From contig DASRFK010000331.1 in assembly GCA_035651635.1 (NCBI GenBank), positions 1-6,617 of the forward strand: a DNA stretch of 6,617 bases. Direction: 5' to 3'. The DNA is from JANXQE01 sp035651635. GTDB lineage: Bacteria > Verrucomicrobiota > Verrucomicrobiia > Limisphaerales > UBA8199. Every line of letters begins with the position of its first letter. Position 1 is the first letter of the stretch. Under the pieces are notes generated by a model that was not told the origin of the DNA, made no database searches, and saw nothing but the letters and a program-made list of their open reading frames with translations. This document shows, in pieces, positions 1 to 5,696 of this stretch. The position numbers and the translations under genes are program-made.

Positions 1-24
1 GGTTTGGGTAATCGGGAGAGCTCT

Positions 25-53
25 TTTTCATATTGTAGTATACATACTACAAT
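25..53 (+). promoter_or_regulatory. Predicted sigma-70-type promoter for the propeller gene
   Basis: A -35-like TTTTCA (25-30, 4 of 6 matches to consensus) and a -10-like TACAAT (48-53, 5 of 6) are separated by an ideal 17-nt spacer. Transcription would start near position 60 and leave a leader of about 117 nt before the chosen start codon at 177. The spacer and -10 box are occupied by the palindrome at 31-54, so the promoter is probably repressible. Seen: the two boxes and the spacing. Inferred: activity, because Verrucomicrobiota-type promoters are poorly characterised. Confidence 0.5.
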
Positions 54-54
54 A
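31..54. promoter_or_regulatory. 24-bp palindrome, putative repressor operator
   Basis: The arms TATTGTAGTAT (31-41) and ATACTACAATA (44-54) are perfect reverse complements around the 2-nt centre AC. The site fills the promoter spacer and overlaps the -10 box, the classic place for a repressor that blocks RNA polymerase. The half-site TGTAGTA/TACTACA resembles half-sites bound by BlaI/MecI/CopY-type winged-helix repressors, but the two halves are arranged the other way round from the mec operator, so the regulator's family is only a guess; a GntR-type or other dimeric repressor is also possible. No regulator gene is visible in the window. Confidence 0.55.
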
Positions 55-176
55 ACAGGGTCAAAAACAAGGAGAAATGCCAAAACCCACTTTTATCTCG
101 TCCACCCGCCGCTCAACCGTGGCTTGCTTTTCAGGTTCCGATCTCAAGAATGTGCGTGGCTTTTGGGATGACGCAT

Positions 177-1421
177 ATGAAATACACTCTTGTTTGTGTA
201 GCTCTGCTCGGGATCACAGACATTGTCTCGGCCGCTGCGGGCGATTGGCCTCAGTGGCGCGGTCCAAACCACGATGGCATTAGCACCGAAACCGGGTTAC
301 TCAAAGAGTGGCCCCAAGGCGGGCCTAAACGTGTTTGGGAAGTCAAAGATCTTGGGCATGGTTTCGGCTCGGTTTCTGTTTTCGGCGATCGGCTCTTTAC
401 GGCGGGTGACAAAGAGGGCGCAAGTTTTGTAGAGGCTCGCAATATTGCGGATGGCAAGGCGATTTGGTCGGCCAAACTCGGCAAAGCTGGCGAAGTCGGC
501 CAACCTGCTTTCGCGGGGCCCCGCGCCACGCCAACCACCGACGGTGAACTTGTTTTCGGCGTCAGCCAGTGGGGAGACCTGGTCTGCTACCAGGCCGATA
601 GTGGCAAAGAAGTGTGGCGCAAGGATTATACCAAGGACTTCGGCGGCACCGCTCCCGACTGGGGCTATGCCGAATCCCCGCTGATCGATGGCAATCTGGT
701 AGCCGTCACGCCGGGTGGCAGCCAGGGCACTGTAGTTGCCCTGGATAAAAAAAGCGGCGCGGTTGCCTGGCGAAGCAAAGACTTGACTGATCTGGCTCAT
801 TATTCCTCATTGATCGTGGCTGAGTTGGGCGGCGTGCGTCAGTACATTGTCCTGACCCCTGACCACGTGGCTGGAATTGCCGCCGCTGACGGCAAGGTCT
901 TGTGGAAAGCTCGACGCAAAGGAAACGTCGCGGTAATCCCCACGCCCGTCTATTCGGACGGCTTTGTTTATGTGACTTCCGGCTACGGCGTGGGTTGCAA
1001 CCTGTTCAAAGTCACTTCTGAAAGCGGAAAATTCTCCGCCGAGCAGGTCTACGCTAACAAAGTCATGGTCAACCATCATGGCGGCGTAATCAAAGTGGGT
1101 GATTATGTCTACGGCTATTCCGATGGCAAAGGGTGGACCTGCCAGAATTTTAAAACCGGTGAAGCCAAATGGCAGGATAAAGAGAAACTCGGAAAAGGTT
1201 CTCTGGTCTGTGCCGACGGTCATTTTTACCTGCGCCAGGAAGATCGGAAGGGAACGATTGCGCTCATCGAAGCTTCTCCGGAGGGCTACCAGGAGCATGG
1301 CCGATTCGATCAGCCGGACCGCAGCGATAAGAATAGCTGGCCCCATCCTGTGGTGGCTGGCGGCCACCTGTACATTCGGGATCAGGACGTGTTGCTCTGC
1401 TACGATGTTAAAGGGAGGTAA
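177..1421 (+). CDS. Secreted PQQ-like beta-propeller repeat protein
   Basis: A 414-aa protein with a signal peptide (Lys2, a hydrophobic stretch at about residues 4-18, likely cleavage after the Ser-Ala pair near 18-20), so it should act outside the cytoplasm. The mature part begins with WPQWRGP (residues 24-30), typical of PQQ-like propeller proteins of Planctomycetota and Verrucomicrobiota. Blade motifs of the form G-x-x-x-W recur with Trp at 97, 147, 198, 243 and 332, mostly about 50 residues apart, as in BamB/quinoprotein-type propellers. No haem c motif or dehydrogenase module is seen, so enzyme activity or PQQ binding cannot be claimed; a scaffold or carbohydrate-related role is equally possible. 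ATG 177 was chosen because it directly precedes the signal peptide and has a weak GGGA (165-168) upstream; in-frame ATGs at 150 and 168 would add nine or three residues. The gene stands alone behind an operator-like palindrome. Confidence 0.85.
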   Translation: MKYTLVCVALLGITDIVSAAAGDWPQWRGPNHDGISTETGLLKEWPQGGPKRVWEVKDLGHGFGSVSVFGDRLFTAGDKEGASFVEARNIADGKAIWSAKLGKAGEVGQPAFAGPRATPTTDGELVFGVSQWGDLVCYQADSGKEVWRKDYTKDFGGTAPDWGYAESPLIDGNLVAVTPGGSQGTVVALDKKSGAVAWRSKDLTDLAHYSSLIVAELGGVRQYIVLTPDHVAGIAAADGKVLWKARRKGNVAVIPTPVYSDGFVYVTSGYGVGCNLFKVTSESGKFSAEQVYANKVMVNHHGGVIKVGDYVYGYSDGKGWTCQNFKTGEAKWQDKEKLGKGSLVCADGHFYLRQEDRKGTIALIEASPEGYQEHGRFDQPDRSDKNSWPHPVVAGGHLYIRDQDVLLCYDVKGR

Positions 1422-1466
1422 GGCACGCCCGCCCGAACCGTAGCGCAGGCTTCAGTCAGACTTTCA

Positions 1467-1562
1467 GTCCGCAGAGATCCTGGAACTGAATCTGGCGCAC
1501 GGAAGAGTTTGGCGTCAGGCGGTAATCGGCCGTTTCTGCGGGCAAGAATGCCCGCGCGCCGG
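1467..1562 (+). repeat. Left copy of a long inverted repeat flanking the zinc-ribbon gene
   Basis: This segment recurs in reverse complement at 1943-2040. The outer 14 nt (1467-1480) match perfectly. The inner 51 nt (1512-1562) match the other copy with two substitutions and one single-base indel; the stretch between is only partly conserved. It contains a hairpin, GCGGGCA (1538-1544), loop AGAA, TGCCCGC (1549-1555), with no T-run after it, so an intrinsic terminator is not supported. Best read as a dispersed intergenic repeat or the end of a small non-autonomous element; no transposase is present. Confidence 0.8.
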
Positions 1563-1579
1563 CCGACTTGCAAGTCGGC
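1562..1579. repeat. 18-bp perfect palindrome beside the left inverted repeat
   Basis: GCCGACTTG followed directly by CAAGTCGGC, with no loop. It abuts the inner end of the left inverted repeat and has no perfect counterpart next to the right copy, where a heptamer array is found instead. It lies about 100 nt upstream of the zinc-ribbon start. It may be a protein-binding site or part of an intergenic repeat mosaic; nothing visible decides between these. Confidence 0.5.
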
Positions 1580-1681
1580 GATACGGGGTTGAGGCGCCGA
1601 CGTTTCCACCCACTACGGTCTGGCAAGGCATTGCCGGGAATGTTACCTTTGAGAAGCCCCAGCGGTGCGTGGGACTTGTCT

Positions 1682-1918
1682 ATGCCTTTTTACGAATACG
1701 AGCTGTGTGACGGCGATTGCAAGGTGTGCGGCGGTAAATTCACCTTGTTTCGCCCGCTCTCCGCTGCCCCGCTAACGCACTGTCCGGCCTGCAAAAAGCC
1801 GGTACGAAAGGTCTGGTCCGCTTTCAATTCCCCCAAGACAGTTTCGATTTCTGACGCGAAAAAGGCCGGGTTTACTGTTCTCAAACGGGTGAACAAGGGC
1901 GAATACGAGCGGCAGTAG
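1682..1918 (+). CDS. Small FmdB-type zinc-ribbon protein
   Basis: A 78-aa protein. The N-terminus MPFYEYE matches the MPxYEY opening of the FmdB/CxxC-CxxC regulatory zinc-ribbon family. Two cysteine pairs, C13-x2-C16 and C34-x2-C37, should bind one zinc ion, and C9 is an extra cysteine. As in the family, the second pair is followed by a basic stretch (KKPVRKVWSAF, about 38-48). The remaining 30 residues are a charged tail without a recognised domain. Family members are often called regulators, but their biochemistry is largely unknown. ATG 1682 is preferred over the in-frame TTG at 1568 because it starts exactly at the conserved motif; only a weak GGGA (1671-1674) precedes it. The gene is enclosed by inverted repeats (1467-1562 and 1943-2040), so it may be transcribed apart from its neighbours. 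Confidence 0.8.
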   Translation: MPFYEYELCDGDCKVCGGKFTLFRPLSAAPLTHCPACKKPVRKVWSAFNSPKTVSISDAKKAGFTVLKRVNKGEYERQ

Positions 1919-1923
1919 CTTCC

Positions 1924-1942
1924 AAGTTACAGGTTGCAGGTT
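1924..1942 (+). repeat. Short orphan array of the TTGCAGG-type heptamer
   Basis: The sequence AAGTTACAGGTTGCAGGTT begins six bases after the zinc-ribbon stop codon and directly abuts the right inverted repeat. It holds one TTACAGG and one TTGCAGG unit, the same variants found in the arrays at 4085-4117 and 4584-4616. No four-helix-bundle gene is nearby, so this may be a remnant or a separate insertion of the same repeat type. Confidence 0.65.
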
Positions 1943-2040
1943 CCGGCGCGCGGGCATTCTGCCCGCAGGAACGGCCGATTACCACCTGACGCTCAGCCTG
2001 TTCGTTTTTGCCAGAATCGGTTTGGAGGATCTCTGCGGAC
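1943..2040 (-). repeat. Right copy of the long inverted repeat flanking the zinc-ribbon gene
   Basis: Reverse-complement partner of 1467-1562. Positions 2027-2040 match the left outer end exactly, and 1943-1992 match its inner end with two substitutions and one indel. It contains the hairpin GCGGGCA (1950-1956), loop TTC, TGCCCGC (1960-1966): the stem is identical to that of the left copy while the loop differs, so the stem looks conserved. It lies between the zinc-ribbon stop and the promoter region of the coiled-coil gene. With the left copy it could form a long stem enclosing the zinc-ribbon gene. Confidence 0.8.
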
Positions 2041-2070
2041 TCGGAAAGTGCGTGCCGGATCAGGCTGACC

Positions 2071-2102
2071 GGAACGTTTTTAGCTCGGGACTGTCCTATA
2101 TT
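2071..2102 (+). promoter_or_regulatory. Possible promoter for the coiled-coil/MoxR/DUF58 operon
   Basis: TATATT (2097-2102) matches the sigma-70 -10 consensus at 5 of 6 positions, but no good -35 box lies 16-18 nt upstream. Alternatively, GGAAC (2071-2075), a 17-nt spacer and GTCCTA (2093-2098) resemble an extracytoplasmic-function sigma promoter. Either would place the start 40-50 nt before the ATG at 2149. This is weak motif evidence at the only plausible position between the repeat and the gene. Confidence 0.25.
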
Positions 2103-2148
2103 TAACGCTGGCGAAGCACTTCCTGGTGAGGCAGCTTCAGTAAAGTCC

Positions 2149-4080
2149 ATGAGCGAACTGGAATCCATCCAAACCGTGCTCCGACGGGCAGGGAATCGGC
2201 TCCGATTGGCGCGCGCTCTGCGCGCTTTGTGTTATGGCTTACTGATTGGCGCGCTGCTCAGCACTCTCCTGCTGGCGGTTTACCATTTGGCTCCGCTGCC
2301 ATTGTGGACTCTGACCCTGGCGGCGTTGGTCCCATTCCTGGCGATGGTTGTCGGTTTTGTGATTGGCGGCTGGCGCGAGCCTGCACTGGCGGACGTTGCC
2401 CGTTGGGTCGATAACCACCAGCATCTTAAGGAGCGGCTGAGCACCGCGTTGGAAGTTTGCGTTTCTCCGGCTGCAACGGCCTGGAGTGGTTTAGTTTTGG
2501 CCGATGCAGCCGAACATGTGAAAGGCATCGATGCCCGCCGCCTGCTGCCATTGCACCTGCCAAAAATAGCCCGCTGGGCGCTGGTCATTCTGGCCCTCGG
2601 AGCTGGGCTCGGTTTTGTGCCTGAATATCGAAGCAAGAGCGCACGCCAGAAGCTTACCGACCAGCAGAACATCAAAGAGACCGGCCGGCTGCTTGCTGAA
2701 CTGACCCGGCATAACCTGGAAAAGCGGCCGCCGGCCTTTGAACCGACGCAGAAATCAATGGAAGCGGTCTCCACTTTGGGGGATCAGCTCACGAAGCAAA
2801 GCCTGACTCGCAGCGACGCGCTCAAGGACCTGGCGAACGTCGCGGATAAACTCAAAGACCAACTCAAGGAAATGGCCAAGGATCCTGGGTTGAAGCGTCT
2901 CGAGGAGGCCGCGCGCAATAGCGGCGGTAATGACAACCAGTCCGCTGCCGGCCTGCAAAAACAAATCGAGTCGATGCAAAAGCAACTCGGCTCTCCTACC
3001 GGCACGCCCGATGCACTGGATAAGATCCAAAAGAATCTTCAAAAGCTTCAGGAGGCCGCCAAAGGCCTGGCCGACAAGAACTCTTCGCTTGGAGATGCGG
3101 AGCGTCAAAAGCTGGCGGATTCCCTTTCGGCGCTTTCAAAACAAATGCAAGCGCTCGGCATGCAGTTACCCCAGCTCGACGACGCGATTAACGCTTTGGC
3201 GGCCAATCAGACGGACCTGTTCCTTAAAGATCTCGAAGCTGCGACGACCGACCTTGAGAAAATGAAGGAGATGGCCAAATCGCTCCAGCAGATGCAGCAG
3301 CAGATGGATAAGCTGGGCAAAGATCTCGCCGAGCAACTTAAGAATGGTCAGCCGGAACTTGCGCAGCAAACGCTGCAGAAAATGATGACGCAACTCAACT
3401 CGGCCAACCTGACGCCCGAGCAGTTGCAGAAGATCCAGGAGGAAGTCTCAAAAGCGGTCAACCCGGCCGGCAACTACGGGAAGGTGGCCGAGCATCTGCA
3501 AGCGGCGACGTCCCGGATGAAGGGCAGTGACAAGGCCGGCGCCGCTCGGTCCTTGGCCGACGCGGCCAAGGAACTGGAGAATCTCATGCAGCAGATGGGT
3601 GATGCTCAGGAGCTCGGGGCGACACTGGATGCGCTGAACCAGGCATCGTTATGCCTCGGGACCGGCCAATGCTGGCGTCCGTACAAAGGCCCGCCCAGCT
3701 TTAAGCCCGGGGGCAAGCCGGGCAGTGGCGTGGGCACCTGGGCCGACCAGGATGCTACCTGGAACGGCGAATCAACCGCCGGTTGGGATAACTCGAGCGT
3801 CGAGCGGCCGGATATGGCTGGACGCGGATTGAGTGACCGAGGAAATGGCGAACTCAATGACGCTCTAAAGCCTACCAAGGTGAAAGGTCAGTTCTCGCCC
3901 GGCGGCCAGATGCCCAGCATCACCTTGAAAGGAGTCAGTATTAGAGGCCAAAGCAAAGTCGATTACACCGAAGCCGCCGCCGCCGCCCAATCCGACGCGC
4001 AAAGCGCCTTGAGCCAGGAAAAAGTCCCCCGCGCATACCAGGGCGCGGTGAAGGATTATTTTGATGATTTGAAGAAATAG
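2149..4080 (+). CDS. Membrane-anchored coiled-coil protein (DUF4175-like), MoxR-operon partner
   Basis: A 643-aa protein, apparently complete. Hydrophobic segments at about 27-47, 52-74 and 143-158 predict three membrane helices; the loop between the second and third carries VDNHQHLKERLSTALE (87-102), which resembles a motif of DUF4175-like proteins beside MoxR genes. Residues about 160-500 are rich in Gln, Lys, Leu, Glu and Met and form a long helical, probably coiled-coil region. About 505-605 is Gly/Pro-rich low complexity, followed by an alanine run and a terminal helix VPRAYQGAVKDYFDDLKK (626-643), a type of ending common in these operon proteins. It is probably a membrane-bound adaptor or substrate-recruiting partner of the MoxR/DUF58 pair; the exact role is unknown. 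ATG 2149 is chosen over the in-frame TTG at 2008, whose 47-residue extension would be encoded by the intergenic repeat. No strong ribosome-binding site is seen. The downstream cassette begins four bases after the stop. Confidence 0.75.
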   Translation: MSELESIQTVLRRAGNRLRLARALRALCYGLLIGALLSTLLLAVYHLAPLPLWTLTLAALVPFLAMVVGFVIGGWREPALADVARWVDNHQHLKERLSTALEVCVSPAATAWSGLVLADAAEHVKGIDARRLLPLHLPKIARWALVILALGAGLGFVPEYRSKSARQKLTDQQNIKETGRLLAELTRHNLEKRPPAFEPTQKSMEAVSTLGDQLTKQSLTRSDALKDLANVADKLKDQLKEMAKDPGLKRLEEAARNSGGNDNQSAAGLQKQIESMQKQLGSPTGTPDALDKIQKNLQKLQEAAKGLADKNSSLGDAERQKLADSLSALSKQMQALGMQLPQLDDAINALAANQTDLFLKDLEAATTDLEKMKEMAKSLQQMQQQMDKLGKDLAEQLKNGQPELAQQTLQKMMTQLNSANLTPEQLQKIQEEVSKAVNPAGNYGKVAEHLQAATSRMKGSDKAGAARSLADAAKELENLMQQMGDAQELGATLDALNQASLCLGTGQCWRPYKGPPSFKPGGKPGSGVGTWADQDATWNGESTAGWDNSSVERPDMAGRGLSDRGNGELNDALKPTKVKGQFSPGGQMPSITLKGVSIRGQSKVDYTEAAAAAQSDAQSALSQEKVPRAYQGAVKDYFDDLKK

Positions 4081-4084
4081 ATTC

Positions 4085-4117
4085 TTGCAGGTTGCAGGTT
4101 GCAGGTTGCAGGTTGCA
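4085..4117 (+). repeat. TTGCAGG heptamer tandem array, left end of the cassette
   Basis: Four perfect tandem copies of TTGCAGG (4085-4112) followed by a partial TTGCA (4113-4117). The array starts four bases after the stop of the coiled-coil gene. The same unit, with G-to-A variants, appears in the opposite orientation at 4584-4616 and in the same orientation at 1924-1942. Confidence 0.9.
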
Positions 4118-4182
4118 CCTCAAGGATTCTATTGGAATAAACCGAGGCTGGAAAGATACAAACGATACGGAAGGAAACAGAT

Positions 4183-4599
4183 ATGGCGACTGTCCGTCGG
4201 TTCGAGGAACTCGAGGTTTGGCAGGCAGCAAGAGACTTAGCGCGCCAAACCTATAAAATTGCAAACCAGCCTTCTTTTCGACGAGACTTCGGACTGCGTG
4301 ACCAGATTACACGCGCCGCAACTTCCACTATGTCCAATATCGCGGAAGGATTCGAACGCGGCACGCGGAAAGAGTTTATCCAATTCCTACATGTCGCGAA
4401 GGCATCAAATGGAGAAGTCAGATCGCAGCTTTACGTCGCTTTAGATCAGGAGTATCTCGACCAGACCAGTTTTTCTGGATTGGAGAAAGAGACTCTTCTT
4501 TTGTCACGCCGACTGGCTACCTTCATTGCCTATTTAGAGCGTTTTCCCAACAATCGTAGAAGCAAGAGGTCAGAAGCTTCTTTAACCTGCAACTTGTAA
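4183..4599 (+). CDS. Four-helix-bundle protein (23S rRNA intervening-sequence / S23 family)
   Basis: A 138-aa protein with the hallmarks of the four-helix-bundle family first known from 23S rRNA intervening sequences and related to the Avd accessory protein of diversity-generating retroelements: FEELEVWQAAR (7-17), GLRDQITRAA (37-46), SNIAEGFERG (51-60), KEFIQFLHVAK (63-73) and EVRSQLYVALD (78-88). Family members are small basic proteins that form ring-like oligomers and may bind nucleic acid; their cellular role is unknown. ATG 4183 has a good ribosome-binding site, AAGGAA at 4171-4176, six bases away, the clearest in this half of the window. The last four residues (TCNL) and the stop codon are encoded by the right heptamer array, so the repeat supplies the end of the gene. 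Its G+C content is visibly lower than that of its neighbours. It lies inside the MoxR operon on the same strand but shares no known pathway with it. Confidence 0.9.
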   Translation: MATVRRFEELEVWQAARDLARQTYKIANQPSFRRDFGLRDQITRAATSTMSNIAEGFERGTRKEFIQFLHVAKASNGEVRSQLYVALDQEYLDQTSFSGLEKETLLLSRRLATFIAYLERFPNNRRSKRSEASLTCNL

Positions 4600-4616
4600 C
4601 CTGTAACCTGCAACTT
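4584..4616 (-). repeat. Inverted heptamer array, right end of the cassette
   Basis: Read on the minus strand from 4616, this is AAG followed by TTGCAGG, TTACAGG, TTACAAG, TTGCAGG and TT, the same heptamer as the left array with three G-to-A changes. All three changes turn a G-C pair with the left array into a G-U pair in RNA, so full-length pairing is kept. The array overlaps the last codons and stop of the four-helix-bundle gene. Confidence 0.88.
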
Positions 4617-4631
4617 CCGACCAACCCCTGC

Positions 4632-5633
4632 ATGGACACTGAACAAGCCATCCAAACCTTCCTCACCACCTACTCCGCTCTTCGGGCGGAAATCGGGAAA
4701 GTGATCGTGGGCCACGACGCCATTGTCGAGGGCACACTCGTGTCGCTGTTTTCCGGCGGCCACGTCCTGCTGGAAGGCGTGCCGGGGTTGGGGAAAACTT
4801 TGCTGGTCCGAACGCTCAGTGACGTGTTGGATCTTTCCTTCAACCGCATTCAATTCACGCCCGACCTGATGCCGGCGGATATTCTGGGGACCAACATCGT
4901 GATGGAGGTTGCCGGCGGCCGGCGCGAGTTCCAGTTCCAACGCGGCCCAATCTTCGCGCACCTGATCCTGGCGGACGAAATCAACCGCGCCACCCCCAAG
5001 ACGCAATCGGCGTTACTGGAGGCTATGCAGGAGCACCAGGTGACTGCCGGAGGCGAATTACGGCGCCTGGCTGAGCCATTTTTTGTGATGGCCACGCAGA
5101 ACCCAATCGATCAGGAAGGAACTTACCCGTTGCCCGAAGCGCAGTTGGATCGCTTCTTTTTCAAGCTGCTGGTCGGGTATCCCTCCGCCGAGGAGCTGAG
5201 CGAAGTGCTCTCCCGCACGACGACCGGCGCCAAGCCGGTCGTGCAGCGTGTGGTTACCCGGGAAACCCTGATGGAATTGATGAGCCTGGTGCGCGAAGTG
5301 CCGGTGGCTTCACATGTAAAGGACTACGCAGTGCGCCTCGTGCTGGCCAGCCATCCCAAGACTGAGACCGCCGCACCAATCGCCAGCCAGTACTTGCGTT
5401 TCGGCAGCAGCCCGCGCGGGGGCCAGACTTTGATCCTCGCGGGCAAAGTCCGCGCCCTGATTGATGGCCGATTTAATGTGAGTTTTGACGATATCGAGGC
5501 GGTGTCTTACGCGGCACTCCGACACCGCCTGATCTTGAACTTCGAAGCCGAAGCCGAGGGCATCACTACCGATCAGATCATCGGCCAGATCTTGCGGGAT
5601 GTCCCTCGCGACGCGCACGTCCTGGCTTCCTGA
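4632..5633 (+). CDS. MoxR-family AAA+ ATPase
   Basis: A 333-aa protein, full length for the family. Nucleotide-binding features are all present: Walker A GVPGLGKT (49-56), Walker B LILADE (111-116), sensor 1 in ATQNPID (154-160, Asn157), arginine-finger motif LDRF (172-175), and a sensor-2-like GSSPRGG (258-264) in the C-terminal lid. MoxR ATPases are cytoplasmic, form rings and act as chaperone-like remodelers, typically with a VWA or DUF58 partner encoded next to them, as here. The helical membrane protein upstream is a likely further partner. ATG 4632 is the first good start; no ribosome-binding site precedes it, and the 15 nt upstream lead straight into the right heptamer array. Translation may therefore rely on an SD-independent mechanism, or the insertion may have altered its coupling to the upstream gene. 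The identification is secure; the substrate is unknown. Often annotated simply as MoxR. Confidence 0.95.
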   Translation: MDTEQAIQTFLTTYSALRAEIGKVIVGHDAIVEGTLVSLFSGGHVLLEGVPGLGKTLLVRTLSDVLDLSFNRIQFTPDLMPADILGTNIVMEVAGGRREFQFQRGPIFAHLILADEINRATPKTQSALLEAMQEHQVTAGGELRRLAEPFFVMATQNPIDQEGTYPLPEAQLDRFFFKLLVGYPSAEELSEVLSRTTTGAKPVVQRVVTRETLMELMSLVREVPVASHVKDYAVRLVLASHPKTETAAPIASQYLRFGSSPRGGQTLILAGKVRALIDGRFNVSFDDIEAVSYAALRHRLILNFEAEAEGITTDQIIGQILRDVPRDAHVLAS

Positions 5634-5696
5634 AGCTTGCCTGCTATGCCGCCGACTTAGCCATCTAGCCTCTCGCCGCCACGTTGGAAATCTCCC

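Larger units (their letters stand above)
4085..4616. mobile_element. Putative IVS-like cassette: four-helix-bundle gene between inverted heptamer arrays
   Basis: A 532-nt unit bounded by TTGCAGG arrays on the left and their reverse complement on the right, with one gene inside. It starts four bases after the coiled-coil stop and ends 15 bases before the MoxR start, so it separates two genes that normally belong together; without it the gap would be 19 nt. In RNA, 4085-4114 can pair with 4584-4613 at all 30 positions (27 Watson-Crick, three G-U). A TTC triplet at 4082-4084 and 4615-4617 could be a tiny target duplication but may be chance. The gene inside is lower in G+C (about 48% over 4201-4260 against about 63% over 4741-4800 in MoxR). 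No transposase or reverse transcriptase is present. That it is mobile is inference from the architecture. Confidence 0.5.

Noticed and set aside
150..176. ATG at 150 as the propeller gene start
   Set aside because: It would put nine extra residues before a normal signal peptide; ATG 177 gives a standard Met-Lys start followed by the hydrophobic core.
77..283. 68-codon ORF with AAGGAG upstream
   Set aside because: The spacing from SD to ATG is only two bases, the product resembles no protein family I know, and the frame runs across the signal peptide of the propeller gene in another phase. Kept only as a possible leader ORF.
807..1367. Long minus-strand frames opposite the propeller, coiled-coil and MoxR genes
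   Set aside because: They are antisense shadows of well-supported genes in GC-rich DNA, with no recognisable motifs.
1410..1423. GGGAGG at the end of the propeller gene as a ribosome-binding site for a downstream gene
   Set aside because: No start codon lies at a suitable distance after it and no coding frame follows.
1538..1555. Hairpins at 1538-1555 and 1950-1966 as intrinsic terminators
   Set aside because: The stems are good but no T-run follows on either strand, and both are internal parts of the dispersed inverted repeat.
1568..1681. TTG 1568 as the start of the zinc-ribbon protein
   Set aside because: The conserved family N-terminus begins exactly at ATG 1682; the extension is repeat-derived.
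2008..2148. TTG 2008 as the start of the coiled-coil protein
   Set aside because: The 47-residue extension is encoded partly by the intergenic repeat and lacks any membrane or family feature; ATG 2149 is a better start.
4085..4117. Heptamer array as a CRISPR array
   Set aside because: The units are 7 nt and contiguous, without spacers; it is a simple tandem repeat.
4085..4616. Diversity-generating retroelement, because the protein family is related to Avd
   Set aside because: No reverse transcriptase, template repeat or variable repeat is visible in the window.
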